Shown: one piece after another, positions 1 through 11,424 of the stretch | How positions within the stretch are numbered: the stretch's first letter is position 1 | How the letters are laid out: each line of letters begins with the position of its first letter | Assembly: GCA_023213395.1 (NCBI GenBank) | Contig: CM041465.1 | Location: 135,105,741-135,169,740 of the forward strand | DNA from: Cycas panzhihuaensis | Lineage: Eukaryota > Cycadophyta | DNA: 64,000 nt | Direction: 5' to 3' | The notes under the pieces: model-generated | The model's input: only the letters and a program-made list of their open reading frames with translations | Databases searched by the model: none | Told to the model about the DNA's origin: nothing | Translations under genes and position numbers: made by a program

Positions 1-604
1 CGCTGCCTTGAGCAGCAAACGCAGGTAAGAGGCACAAAACAGTGGTGGAACAGCCTACTAAAAGGAAGGGAAAACAAACTCACAATCACCAGCAGAGAGC
101 AAGCAAGTTGGAGCATTAATATCACAAAGAAAACAACATAAATCAAAAGATACCTGGGTGAAGGAGGCAAGGGACTTGCCTTAGCTAAAGAGCAGCGAAG
201 AGGAGCTAAGAAATTAGCCTAGATCTGGAGCACAGCAGGTTTGAGACCCTGCTAAAAAGATGTGAAGGGAAACACCTGCACTTGGGGCACTTGTGGACTG
301 CCTGGGCAAAGATCAACTGGAGCCACTCCAAGGGGCCCTCTCCAAGGTGTATGAGGGGCTGGGAGAATGTCCAAGCCATACCAAAGGAGAGCAGGGCGAT
401 GTAGGAGGGACGCAAGTCCAGCGATAACAACAGAACAACAGGGAAGAGTAGAGCAGAATGTTGTTTCCTTGAGAGTAAATCCAAAAGTAAGCCAAAAAGA
501 ATCCTAAAAAATGAGTCAAAAATGGCTTAAGTACTCAAACAAAACCCTAAAACGAGCAATTAGGGCGCGACTGGGAGAGAATTAAGTCATGAGCCATGTG
601 GCAG

Positions 605-623
605 TTTCGCAATAAATGCGAAA
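605..623. other. Perfect 7-bp inverted repeat in LTR of element E
   Basis: TTTCGCA at 605-611 and TGCGAAA at 617-623 surround a 5-base loop. It lies in the part of the LTR upstream of the expected promoter, at a position equivalent to an inverted repeat in Tat-D (60002-60032). Confidence 0.75.
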
Positions 624-670
624 TTACCACGGCAGATTTTTAAAAACAACCTAAGACAGTCGTCTGCGCA

Positions 671-712
671 GAATTTCGCGATCTGGCGGATATTCGGCCA
701 GATCGAAAATTC
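671..712. other. Long near-perfect inverted repeat in LTR of element E
   Basis: The arm at 671-687 is almost the exact reverse complement of the arm at 697-712, with GATCTGGC pairing GCCAGATC and a 9-base spacer. One base is missing from the right arm. It could form a hairpin or a palindromic protein-binding site in U3; its function is not known. Confidence 0.75.
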
Positions 713-1169
713 TGGTGGTATGCACCTAGAGGCGAAATACGCTCACCGGCCGGGGTGGCAGATGACAAAAGGGACCAATAGGGGGATAGAACACCTACCT
801 GAGGGTAAACAAGCCAGCAAACGGGTTCAAAGGAGCAAAAATAGGGCTCAACCAGGGTGGCAAGTTGACCAAACGATGACGGGTCATCACACGGGCGAAG
901 GTGGCGCAAACTGAGTGGATCTTGGAGTGAGGAGGGCAGATGCAGGAAGTGAAGTGGCCACCAGGGTGCCACAGTCGCTGGGAGTGTGCCCCTGCTATAG
1001 TCATCATGGGCTAAAACAAGTGTGGACGACGAAAAAGTCACCCACGAAGCCACACACATGCAGACATGCAAGCAAACACTCATCAAATGAAAGCGATGAC
1101 AATGCGAGAGACATACCTGCACTTACCTGAGTCGATGATTCTGTATCCATTCCCGGAAGCTGGGAAACA

Positions 1170-2771
1170 ATAACTACAAAGCAATTTTAGTTTTATGTAT
1201 AAATAATAAATAGAACTAACTTAAAGAAAATAAGTCTATGGGCCCCATGGGTTTGGAGACTCGTAACAAGTGTGAAACTCCTCTCTGTTTAGCCTTCAAT
1301 CAAAGACACATAAGCATATAATATGATGTAATATAGAAGTAAAGAAAAATTCTTAACTTATCTCTTTTTCTCTTTTATTTTTATTTTATTCACTTTTTTT
1401 TTTATAATTGAAACATGCACCAGAATAAGAACAACAAGGAGAAGTGACAACAAGAATCTCATAAGCAAATGATGTCTTTCTTACTCTTTTCATTTCCAAA
1501 TAAATCTAGGAAATAAAAATATAATCTTAAGCCTTTTTTTTTCCTTTTGAAATGAAATCTACAAAAGGGGGTTTAGGAAGAATACCTAGATCCTTATACC
1601 AAATATTTATTACACACCCCTTTTACCTTGGCAACTTCCTATAAATAATAGCACCAACACACTTAATTCAATGTTGAGAGTGTATGCATATATCTAATTA
1701 ATTTTAAAGAAAAAATGATAGTATTTCTATCTATCAGATGAGCTTATGATGAGGTAAAGTTTGCTATGAGATTTTAAATAATGAAAAAATAAATTCAAAA
1801 CAAACTTTTTAAATCATACTAATTATTGTTGCTAATGAAAATTTGGTAGCATGCTAACTATACAATAAGCACTCTTATTTTCTAAGAAGGAGAAGAAGGG
1901 GAATGAAAGAGAGGCCCATGAAATTCAGCATGCTCCCAACCTACATACTAATAAATTGAAGTGCACCTCCACCTACAAAATTAATAGTATGTAATATTTT
2001 TGTGAAATTCAACCATAAAAGTGCTATTAAACTAGAAAGTGAACAATCAAATTAAAATTAAATGGTAGGTTGGTGCAAAAGAGAGCCTTAAAGACAGTGA
2101 TAGTGCCACCAATATCTAGGCTTTAAGGATCGTATTAAGCCTCACTTCTTCCTAAACATGTAACCAAGAAAAGAGTAACCAAGTAACAAGAAAAAATAGA
2201 ATAATGGAAAAAAAGCTAAACAGAAAAAAAAAATTCAATTAGAAGGAATAGGGATTTCCAATAATATTGGGGGACATTACCCCAAATCTTGGTGAAGTTG
2301 AATCTTAATAATAAGTTACTCCATAAAAGAATGCTCTAATGATTATTGGTCTCTAATCTTTAATCTAAAAGAAAGCCAACAAGCAAATACTGTAAACAAG
2401 AGAATGTTATGGAAATTTCAATAGTATTATGACAACATAAGAGTGTAATTTTTCACTTCCCCTCCCCTAGAAAATGAGGGGGTACTTATAGATGATAAGT
2501 GCCCTAAGTGAGGTGGTATTAGGCCAATGGTTTGGAATCAAATCATAGACCAAAACCATGGGTTAATTTCCCATGGACTTAGAAAAATCAATAAAATAAA
2601 GTATTGAGGGAGAATAAAGCATTGAAGGCGAGCATTAAGAGGAAGGAAAAGTAGATTCCCACATGATTTTGTATACTAAATAAGCAAGAAAATACATCTT
2701 ATGTATTTATTACACACTAAAACATTTACTTCCTTTTTTCTATATGTGTATTATCATCTTGTGAAGAATAA
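1170..2771. other. AT-rich stretch without recognisable gene
   Basis: This is AT-rich sequence with short homopolymer runs, between the LTR of element E and copia-1. No frame on either strand resembles a protein family I know, and I see no LTR pair or terminal repeat. It may be very old decayed repeat DNA. Confidence 0.6.
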
Positions 2772-2776
2772 AATAG
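2772..2776. repeat. Target-site duplication of copia-1, left copy
   Basis: AATAG directly outside the LTR end at 2777. The identical AATAG follows the other LTR at 7587-7591. Confidence 0.9.
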
Positions 2777-3444
2777 TGTTGAGAAAACTAGGTCCCAATA
2801 ACCAAAAAACTGCTATCAAGATCTAAACTATTTTGCAACTAGCTACAGGAATTAAAATTGAAAACTTAACATAAAAGTTCTTAAACTAGAGATAATACAA
2901 TAAATAAATTAGAAAGATAAAGTATGATATATACGCCAAATATAATGTGGTAAAACCCTAGTAGTGTACTAAAGAAACATCCATATAGGAAATGTATCGA
3001 TCTTTATTATCCAAGAATGGAGAAATATATATAATCTACAATAAAATACTCATAGCAATAATAACTAGTTGTCTCTTTTTAATAAAGTATATCCAATACA
3101 TCAAATACCATTAACATAATTTAAAAAACACCATAAATCAGGCAACATGAGAGAGTCATACAAGGCACAAATCTTAACCATCAAATCAAGGGTATTTTAA
3201 ATGAACGACCTCAATTATCTTTACAATTTAGTATGTTTTACAGTGCTAACATTTTAGGTTAGGGGATACTACCCTTGAACCCCTTTTTTATGGGGGGGGG
3301 GGGGGTTATGGCTTTCCCTGCATCCACCAACCAAGGGGGACTCATGCCCCCCTTGGATATCCCTACAAAAGTTAAGGGGGAAAACCATGCTGCCAACCTG
3401 TCAAAATTTTTACCTCTAAAACATTATTATTATATTATATAACA
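2777..3444 (-). repeat. 3' LTR of copia-1
   Basis: It begins TGTTGAGAAAAC and ends ATATAACA on the plus strand and aligns along its length with 6928-7586. It contains a run of 14 G at 3292-3305 where the partner LTR has a much shorter G run. Numerous substitutions separate the two LTRs, so the insertion is old. Confidence 0.92.
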
Positions 3445-3456
3445 ATCTCTACCTTG
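3445..3456 (-). other. Polypurine tract of copia-1 (degenerate)
   Basis: On the minus strand AAGGTAGAGAT lies directly before the TGTT start of the 3' LTR. This is the expected place for the plus-strand primer tract, although two pyrimidines interrupt it. Confidence 0.65.
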
Positions 3457-3496
3457 ACAAGAATTTAGCTTATACCTTTCCTGGACCATTTATCAC

Positions 3497-5240
3497 CTTT
3501 TCTACAAACCAAGAGAAGTTAAGTACCATTTGAATTTCTCCAGTAATACTAGTTTTATAAATATGTTAACAAAATTTTATTTTATGTTAACCTTCTTAAG
3601 TGCCACTCCACTTGCTTCTATAACCTATCTCACAAAATGGTACTTAAGAGTAAGATAGATTCTTTGCTATGTAAATGGATAACTAACATAAAATACCTTT
3701 ACCTTTCTTGTTTCCTATCAAGCTCAACCAATATACCCTATAACCAGATTGTTTCCTTATAAGTGTATGCTACAACAATATATTCTACTTTTGTAGTTAA
3801 TAATACAATTATACTCTATAATTTTGACATCCAACTAACTAAGCTATCTGTAAGAGTAAACACATAACCTAAAGTAAACCTTCTCTTATCTAAATCTCTT
3901 ATAAAATCTAAATCAACATATCCACAAACTTGATTACCTATACCATTAAAAGTAATGTAATAGTTACTTATGCCTCTCAAATACTAAAGCACCATTTCAT
4001 TATTACGTGGTGTTTCTTTCCTAAATTTGCCATAAACCTACTAACTACACTAACTGCATATGAAATATTAGGTCTTGTACATATTATAACATACATCAAA
4101 CTTCCTACTACACTAGCATAAGGTGCCTAAGACATATAATCCTTTTCTTCTTTATTACTAGGACTTATACTTAAAGAAAGCTTGAAATGAGAAGCCAACA
4201 GGATACTAACTGGTTTCATATTTACTATACTAAATCTGGTTAGTAGCTTCTCTACATATTTCTATTGTGATAATTATAGCTTACTATTTTTCTTATCTCT
4301 ATATATATCCATGCCTAAGATTTATTTTGTAGTTCTTAGATCTTTCATATCAAAAGTCCTAGCCAATCAAGCTTTTAACTTGTTGATTTCTTTTATACTC
4401 TTGCTTGCAACCAACATGTCATCAACATACAATACTAAGATAATAAATAAGCCATTATCTAAGAATTTAAAGTAAACACAATGATTATACTCACTTCTTT
4501 TAAAATTTTACCTTTCGATGAAGGCATCAAACTTCCTGTACAATTGCCTAGGTGATTACTTTAGGCCATATAATGATTTCCTAGGCCTGCAAACAAGTCT
4601 TTTTCTGCCATCCTATACAAATCCTTCTAGCTAATCCATATAGATTTCCTCATCTAAATCTCCATGTAGAAAAGTTAATTTTACATCTAACTGCTCTAAC
4701 TCTATATCAAGAAAAGCTACTAATGCTAATAGAATCTAAATTAAAACAAGTTTAATAATTGATGAAAAGACCTCATGAAAATCAATACCTACTTTCTATG
4801 CAAAGCCTTTAACCACTAGTCCAACCATGTATTTATCAACCTTTCTATCAACATTTATTTTCTTATTAAAAACCCACCTACAATTAATAGTTTTCTTACC
4901 ATGTAAAAGTTCTACCAAGTCCCATGAATTATTTTTCTTCAAAGAATCCATCTCTTCCTACATAGTTCTCTTTTACTTTTCACTATAGATATCATCTAAT
5001 ACTTCCTGATAGCATGTAGACTCACCATTATTAGAAACCAAAGCAATAGAAATAGAAGGGTTATACATGTTAGGTAGATGACTGACTGGTATAGATCTTT
5101 TAACAGTTGGTGGAGGAGTATTCATATATTCTTGTAAATCTGTTATAGATTCATCTTCAAAAAGCTCTTTCTATATTTCTATTTTCAAAGATGGTTGGGT
5201 CTCAAACTTGACCTATTAATGTTCAACTTTATGCTCTTAT
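3497..5240 (-). pseudogene. copia-1 reverse transcriptase and RNase H, decayed
   Basis: Reverse transcriptase copies the element RNA into DNA; RNase H removes the RNA strand. Reading leftwards, one sees the fingers motif with FLHGDLDEEIYM near 4625-4700, the catalytic LYVDDM at about 4413-4436 (both aspartates present), and the RNase H phrase GYVDLDF near 3895-3930. The pol C-terminus (LEKFKWYLTSLGL) lies near 3500-3560, about 50 bases before the 3' LTR. Several in-frame stops and frame changes break it, so no functional product is possible. The domain set and order are those of copia pol, so the family call is secure. Confidence 0.88.
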
Positions 5241-5249
5241 TTCACATCA

Positions 5250-6170
5250 ACTTATACACTGTCTAATTTTAGAAAGGGAGATTCATCTAATACAACATCT
5301 CTATTAATAGTTATTTTGTAGGTAGTAGGATCCCATAACCTATATCCCTTTACACCATCTCTATCACCATAACCAACAAAGATACATCTCTTGGATTTTG
5401 CGTCTAACTTTAAACATTGACTTTTATTAGTCAAGGTATAAGCATCACAACCAAAAACTTTCATATTTGAATAGTCACATGGATGTCAAATCCATGCCTC
5501 TTTAAGAATCTTGTAGTCTATTACAAGTGATGGTAACCCATTTACCAAATAACAAGTTGTTCGAGCAACTTCTACCTGTAATCCCTACTCCACTCCTATA
5601 TTACTTACTATACTTATTGCTCTTTCTAAGAGTGTCATATTCATGCACTCAACTATACCATTTTATTGTGGAGTATAGCTAATGGTCTTATGCCTTTTGA
5701 TCCCAACTTCTCTATAATAGTTCTCAAACTCTAAAAAGTTAAACTCATCTCTATTGTTAGTTCTTAAACATTTGATTGACCTGCCAGTGTTCTTCTCAAC
5801 CAAATCCTTAAACTACTTAAATACATTGAAAACTTTAGATTTCATTTTTTAAAAATAGACCTATACCTTTCTGGGGTAATCATCTATAAATATGACAAAG
5901 TATAATGATCCTCCATAAGATATTATAGGGGCTGGTCCCCCAATATCTAAATATACATAATCTAGAATACCTTTACTAGTGTGACTCCCTATATTAAACC
6001 TAAGTCTACACTGCTTTCTAAAAATATAATGTTTACCAAAAGTCAAATTTGAAAGTTGTAAGTTAGAAAGAAACTTATAGTTCATCAATACCTTAAGTCC
6101 TCTCTCACTTATGTGCCCAAGTCTCCAATGCCATAATTGAGCTAGATCTTCTATAGTCTTTGATGTAACT
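5250..6170 (-). pseudogene. copia-1 GAG-pre-integrase and integrase, decayed
   Basis: The pre-integrase zinc region is visible near 6050-6170 (LWHWRLGHISERGL, with conserved histidines). It is followed by the integrase core, with a GPAPIISYGG-like stretch and FIDDYPRK at 5861-6000. The third catalytic region reads SYTPQ-stop-NGIVE near 5640-5690: the glutamate is kept but the preceding Gln codon has become TAA. The C-terminal part (MKVFGCDAYTL, KCIFVGYG-like) is at 5252-5464. Integrase normally joins the cDNA to host DNA; this copy is interrupted at several points. The family call rests on many linked motifs. Confidence 0.88.
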
Positions 6171-6199
6171 TACTCTTCTTGCCTTTTGACTTTGACCTT

Positions 6200-6855
6200 G
6201 ATGTGTCCCTTAAGCTTTATCCTCTTTTAATTGTCCCGCCCCTTACTATCATAGATTTTGGTATAGAGGTTTTAAGACTGGAGTTACTCCTCACCACTTT
6301 TGTTAGCAAAGTACTCATAACAAAATCATAGTCTAATTCATCTATAGTGCTAAAACTAATTGAGATAATAATATTATTATAAGATTTTACTAATAAATAT
6401 AACAAGGTAATAGCCTTATCCTCATTCTTAATCATGATATCGATACTAGTCAATTAATAAATAAGAATGTTGAAACTATGTAAATGATCAAGAATTTTTA
6501 TGCCTTCTTTCATCCACAATAAGTATAGTTGCCTCTTCATTTAGATATAATTCATCACCGATTTGGTCATATACAAGCCTTTTAATCGAGTCTATAATCT
6601 TGCTACTATCTTTTCCCCTATAATATTAAATAAAACTCTATCTGTTAAGCACAATTGTATTGTGCTAAGAGCCCTTTTATCCAAATCATCCCATTCGTCA
6701 TTGTCCATCCCTATAGGTTTCTTCTATTTAGCTCATAGAGTTCTATATAATCTATGTTGTACCAGAACATCATATTCTTTTAGCTTCCATAACTCAAAGT
6801 TATTCTTACCATTAAATTTCTCCACCTCAAATTTTACATTTGTTAATTTCATCAT
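6200..6855 (-). pseudogene. copia-1 gag (UBN2/DUF4219-like), truncated
   Basis: Gag forms the virus-like particle that packages the element RNA. A tandem ATG (6855 and 6852) starts a frame with KFEVEKFNGKNNFELWK and later WDDLDKRALSTI, both typical of plant copia gag. A second preserved stretch at 6217-6453 contains ISFSTIDELDYDF and ends in MIVRGGTIKRG. Several stops lie between. After this point the reading goes within about 60 bases into the lead-in to integrase, with no CCHC knuckle and no DSG protease motif, so the gag C-terminus and the protease were lost together. The start is supported by its position 60 bases after the primer site. Confidence 0.85.
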
Positions 6856-6913
6856 TTAGTATAAAAAAAATAAATACCAAAACCTTTACAAACTCATTAC
6901 AAAAATAAAAGTG

Positions 6914-6925
6914 GCTCTGATACCA
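6914..6925 (-). other. Primer-binding site of copia-1 (initiator Met tRNA)
   Basis: On the minus strand this reads TGGTATCAGAGC, the standard plant copia primer site matching the 3' end of initiator methionine tRNA. It lies two bases inside the 5' LTR. Confidence 0.95.
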
Positions 6926-6927
6926 TT

Positions 6928-7586
6928 TATTGAGAAAACTAGATCCCAATAACTAAAAAACTACTACCAAGATCTAAATTATTTTGTAACTAGTTATAGG
7001 AATTGAAACTGAAAACTTAATATACAAGTTCTTAAACTAGAGATAATATAATAAATAAATAAAAGAACCAAAGCATCACATGTACACTAAATATAACATG
7101 GTAAAACCCTAGTAATATGCTAGGGAAATATCCACATAAGAAAGGTATCGGTCTTTATTATCCAAGAATAGAGAAATGTACATAATCATTAGCAGAATGT
7201 TCACAGTAATAATAACTAGCCACCTCTTCTTAATATAATATATCCAATACATCAAATAACATCAACATAATAAAAAAACATCCTAAATTAGGCTATATAA
7301 GAGATTCATACAAGGTACAAATCCTGACTATCAAATCTAGGGTATTTTTAATGAACATCCCTGATTCTCTTTACAATTTACTATGTTTTACAATGCTAGA
7401 TTTTTGAGCTAGGGGCTACTACCCCTAAACCTCCTCTTTGTTAGGGGGTTTTGGCTCCCCCAGTACCCCTGGCCAAGGGGGGCTCTCACCCCCCTTAGAT
7501 TCCCCCATGAAAGTTAAGGGGAGAAACCACGCTGCCAACCTGTCAAAAGTTTTACCTCCAAAACATTATTGTCATATTATCTAACA
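6928..7586 (-). repeat. 5' LTR of copia-1
   Basis: Partner of 2777-3444. The inner terminus has mutated from TGTTGAG to TATTGAG on the plus strand, and the outer end is TCTAACA. It is bordered inside by the primer site and outside by the AATAG duplication. Confidence 0.92.
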
Positions 7587-7591
7587 AATAG
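7587..7591. repeat. Target-site duplication of copia-1, right copy
   Basis: AATAG, identical to 2772-2776. Confidence 0.9.
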
Positions 7592-8261
7592 TACCATTAA
7601 GATTTCAAGGGTACCGCTATAAAAGTTTTTATTATATCATAAAGAACCTAAGGGTATTGTAAAGTTACTCAAGAGTAATACAAATATAGGATAAGCAAAT
7701 TCCAACATAGGCCATACCCAAAATCAAAGATAAAAAGACCTATATCATAGCAAGATAGGGGGAAACACATACAAAATAAAAGATCTCACTAATAAAACCA
7801 CTCTAGATAAAAACAAACATGAAATCACTACAAATGGGATAAGAAAGAGACTTGTAAAGCATCTATAAGAGTACCAATGGGCTTTTCTATAATCCTCTAA
7901 GCTTGGTGGACAACCTTTAGGGCCATTAACCATAATCAAAATTATCATAAGCTAATAGTACACATGTACACTCATTAAAACAACAAACAAACATTAGTGT
8001 ATACCTGTAAAAAGATCTAAATAATCCTAAGCTACAAAATCAAAGGCATCTAAACTAGAAAAATAAGAGATTGTAGCTTCACTTATCTATTAGTATGAGA
8101 TGAGTGTAAACTTCTCGAGATCTAGGAAATAAACAAAAATAAGATGAATAAAGTGTGTATTTAGGCAACTTAACTACAACATAAGGAGTTGATGAGTCTG
8201 ATGAATTTGACCCTTTCTCTCAAAATATAATCTTTTAAGTCAAGAATAGTTTCTATCCTAA
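7592..8261. other. AT-rich stretch between copia-1 and gypsy fragment
   Basis: No recognisable gene or repeat boundary. It may contain decayed upstream pol of the gypsy fragment that follows, but I could not read any motif in it. Confidence 0.5.
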
Positions 8262-9470
8262 ATCCCTAAATAAAAAGGGAAGGCAATCCTTAAAGTTAAT
8301 ATCTAAACTATATGTCTTAATTGAAGGGCATTTGGACAAGAAATAATATGATGGTATCTTACTAAAATGCTTAAAAAAGGAAGAGACAATATTAGTACTT
8401 AAGGAGTTCTATGAAGACCTATGTGGAGGTCAATTTGTAATTGAAACTATTATCAATAAGATTATAAGAGCAACCTATTTTTGACTAATTGTGTTTAAGG
8501 ATGCATTCTTTAGATCCCAAAGTTATTTAGTTTGTCAAAAATTTATAGGTAAGTAGAGATTACCTAATTTTCCACTCAAGCTAATGTATGCAAATCAACC
8601 ATTTAAAAAGTAGGGTTTTAACTTTAATAGACCTATTAAGCCACCTTTTGACAAAGTTTATACCTTCATTTTAACTACTACAGATTATTTCACTAGGTGG
8701 TTTGAAGCCATTTCCTTTAAAAGAGCTAATACTATAATAACGATCAATTTTATAGAATAAATGTAATGCTTAGGTTTGGCTTAGCTCAGTTAGTATTAGA
8801 TAATAGACTAACCTTTATATTAGAAGAGATGATAAAATTCTATTATAAGTATGGCATAGTCTTGAATACCTCTTCTAATTATTGTCTTAAGGGTAATGGA
8901 CTAGTAGAGCCTATAAATAAGAATCCAATTAGAATTCTTAAAAGAACATTGAAGAAAAACCAAATAGATTGGTATATTAAGATCTTTCAAGTGCTTTGAG
9001 CAAAAAGGCTAACCAACAAGTAGTCCATTTAATATTCCCTTTGTTTGTTAACATATGGAAAAGAAGTTATATTATCTCCCCATCCTACTTTAGGAAACTT
9101 ATAGTTGGTTGGATTTAAAGAAGGAAACTCACTAGTATCCAAAAGATTATAGGATTTAATATCCTTAGATAAAACTAGGTAGGATGTTAAAGAAAAGATT
9201 AAGGAATATTAATCTAAGGTCAAATAATATTTTGGTAGGTCATCTACTATGAAAAATAATTTTAAACTTCATGACTAGATACCGATATGGGATAAGGTAA
9301 AGGAAAACTCTAAAGCACACGAAAAGTTTAATTCCCTATGGCTTATCCATTTAGAGATTGTATAAAAGATTGGATATCATGACTTGAAATTAAAAATTCT
9401 AAATGGAAAAGTGCCACCCATCCCTATAAATGAAGTATCTAAAATATTTTATTACTTAAAATTTTAATGC
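8262..9470 (+). pseudogene. Orphan Ty3/gypsy integrase fragment
   Basis: The plus strand reads a gypsy integrase with many stops. The zinc-binding N-terminal region is near 8400-8550 (FYEDLCGGQF, then LVCQKF). A conserved TTTDYFTRWFEA is at about 8680-8712. The second catalytic aspartate is in VLDNR and the glutamate in GNGLVEPINK, both within the open frame at 8766-8999. The C-terminal stretch (WDKVKENSK, then KFNSLWL) is near 9290-9350, and the pol end lies around 9470. No reverse transcriptase, gag or LTR pair could be tied to it. The clade is uncertain: the residues differ from those of Tat-A and Tat-B integrase. Confidence 0.8.
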
Positions 9471-11082
9471 TTACATGACATATATAATAAGATAGAATTT
9501 TTTTAGATTTTATATTTTTATCAATCCATTAGGGGTTAATAAAAGTAGGAAGGCCAATTATTACCCATTATATATGTACACACACACACACACACACACA
9601 TAGCAGTGAATATACATAGCAAGAAAAATTAGTTAAGGGATACTAGTCTTACGAATTAGCCCACAAAAAGAGTATAATAAGGGGATATTTTTTAATAAAA
9701 ATGTTTAGCTTCCTAAAATCTACATTGTTAGATGGGGTCTAATCACCTTTATAGGTGAAATCTTGTAATTTTTGAAGTGCGTGAAGGAAGCTAAGCTAAG
9801 AATCATTCATCTCTAAGATTACAAAATGTTAGGAAGGGACAACTTTACATATTTTTGCATTTTTATAAGTGTATCCAAAAGTAGCAACTACTTAGGTGAT
9901 CATTTGTCAAGTTTTAAAAGAGGTGTAGTGTCATACCTTTTTGTATTTTCTCAAGTGCAATAATGATAATATACACTCAAGTGAAGAGTTACAAAACTAT
10001 GAAGAAAAGGATAATAAGGCAATAGGATATAATATCATTCATTTATGAAGTTATAGAAAAAGGTCTTTTACATTCTTGTAAGTAAGGCAAAAGTGAACAT
10101 TATTCAAATGAAAAACCCTAGCATTGTGAAATGAAAGCTTAGTTATCTATCTTCTTACATTCTCACAAGTGAGGCAAAAGTCACTATGGCTCAAAAATTC
10201 TAAAATGGTCATAAGGTAATTATACCCACCATCAGGTCTTATATATTTTCCTTTTTTAAGTTTTTACAAATATTTATTTTATGTTAAAGAGAAGAAACAT
10301 TAATTTATAAGATTATAAAATGTGAGAAAAGGATAATAGTTGGTAAGGCGGCACCATAAATTTATTTCATATAGTGCCTTTTCTTAGGTTCTTACAAAAG
10401 TTCTTTTCTTATTATATATTAAAAAGATTCATTTATGAAATTATTACTTACAAAAAAACCTACAACAAACCATTATATAATGATTGAAATATTATCACAA
10501 AGTTATGTTTTATCCATTTTATGAAAAGAATTTAATAAAGAGAAATTAGCAAACAATAGAGAGGCTTTAAAACTTAGGTTATTAGCAAAGATGGTAATGT
10601 AAAGCTAATCTCCTACACTTGAATTTACTCCTATAAATTCTATTCAAATTTTTAAGTTGATTCTAGATGAAGTAATGGTAGGGTTAGAGGAAATAGAGGA
10701 TTCATCACCTACAAAAGTCAACTTACAAAATGTTCAACCTAGGTTGGAAGAAGAGATAATCAACGAACATGTGTCAATTAAGAAAGAGAATAAACATGGG
10801 ACTGACCAATTGGAAGAAATAATTAAGTAGCAGGTTATCATTTAAATTGTTAAGCATGATACTTATGTTTTAGTTCTAAACTAATATGGAAGAGTTTGAA
10901 TGATTGTAAAGTTATTGAAAAATGAGGTGTATATAATTGATATCTATGCCAAATCTCCTCTATGTAACCTAGTTATAAAATATAGAAAAGTTAAAAGGTG
11001 ACAAATCAAAGAAGACAAGGTTCTAGAGATTGATATTGGTTGGTCTACTTGATATGTAGGCTTAGTTCTAGCCTTCTCATCT
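9471..11082. other. AT-rich stretch without recognisable gene
   Basis: Contains a (CA)11 microsatellite at 9578-9600 and otherwise AT-rich DNA. Some plus-strand stretches around 10620-10830 have few stops, but no family motif is visible. A 3' LTR of the preceding gypsy fragment could lie here undetected. Confidence 0.5.
9578..9600. repeat. (CA)n microsatellite
   Basis: Uninterrupted CA dinucleotide run of about 11 units. Confidence 0.95.
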
Positions 11083-11102
11083 CATGTCTTTCTCTAATCT
11101 TC
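11083..11102. repeat. Target-site duplication of SINE, left copy
   Basis: Twenty bases (catgtctttct...taatcttc) match 11405-11424 with one C/T difference. They lie directly before the T-run of the SINE. Confidence 0.88.
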
Positions 11103-11404
11103 TTTTTTTTTTTTTGATATCTAGAGGAGAACCTCTAGCCACCCTTAGTACAAAGTTTCGAAGTAAGGGGGACCCTCAGGATCCAGGTTTTTGTATTTCC
11201 TTTGTACTGGCCATGCTTGGAGTTCATACTGCCATCGTACAGGTGGCACACACTCAATAGACTTTGGTTGGACTACTTTCTTTGTAGTAATGAACGTCGG
11301 CCAGACTACTTCCCTGTGAAGTGACTTACACTTATGAGTTTTGAACCTACGTCTCTCCTTGGTAATCGCCACATCTTACCAATCCACCCAGTACCATGAG
11401 GCTC
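11103..11404 (-). mobile_element. tRNA-derived SINE
   Basis: About 300 bp in the minus orientation, bounded by a 20-bp duplication and ending in a run of 13 A (T-run at 11103-11115 on the plus strand). From its 5' end (11404) the minus strand shows an A-box-like TGGGTGGATTGG near 11379-11390, and about 35 bases further a B-box-like GGTTCAAAACT at 11337-11347, the spacing of a polymerase III internal promoter. Long duplications and a 3' A-run are typical of LINE-mobilised insertion. The open frame across 11145-11372 carries no known domain and is taken as incidental. The SINE family is not identified. Confidence 0.82.
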
Positions 11405-11424
11405 CATGTCTTTCTTTAATCTTC
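11405..11424. repeat. Target-site duplication of SINE, right copy
   Basis: Partner of 11083-11102, 19 of 20 bases identical. Confidence 0.88.

Larger units (their letters stand above)
1..1169 (-). repeat. Partial LTR of Tat-like Ty3/gypsy element E
   Basis: Read on the minus strand, an LTR begins at 1169 with TGTTTCCCAGC, a CGGGAATGG block and a CAGGTAAG block. The same blocks open the LTRs of Tat-A (14003), its 3' LTR (29274) and Tat-D (59391). The element runs leftwards out of the window, so its LTR end and internal region are not seen. No purine tract precedes 1169 on the minus strand, so this is the outer edge of a 5' LTR or a solo LTR, not a 3' LTR. Unlike most of the window the segment keeps many CpG sites, which suggests a younger copy. 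The open frames here (for example 640-1122 minus) resemble no protein I know and are treated as chance. Confidence 0.8.
2777..7586 (-). mobile_element. Ty1/copia retrotransposon copia-1, complete ends
   Basis: A minus-strand element of about 4.8 kb with two LTRs (2777-3444 and 6928-7586), TG...CA ends (one mutated to TA), an exact 5-bp TSD (AATAG), a Met-type primer site and the copia domain order gag, integrase, reverse transcriptase, RNase H. The internal region is only about 3.5 kb. The zinc-knuckle and protease part between gag and integrase is missing, so it is an internally deleted, non-autonomous copy as well as being full of stops. The gag resembles the widespread plant copia group whose gag opens with a phrase like KFxGKNNFxLWK and ends with VVRGRSKERG-like residues. 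Confidence 0.93.

Noticed and set aside
640-1122. 160-residue minus-strand frame in element E
   Set aside because: Lies within the LTR, has no recognised domain, and its composition looks like chance in a less decayed GC-richer sequence.
3292-3305. G14 run as a polypurine tract
   Set aside because: It is inside the LTR, not next to its start; the true tract position is 3445-3456.
11145-11372. 75-residue frame in the SINE
   Set aside because: The SINE boundaries explain the sequence; no known protein resembles it.
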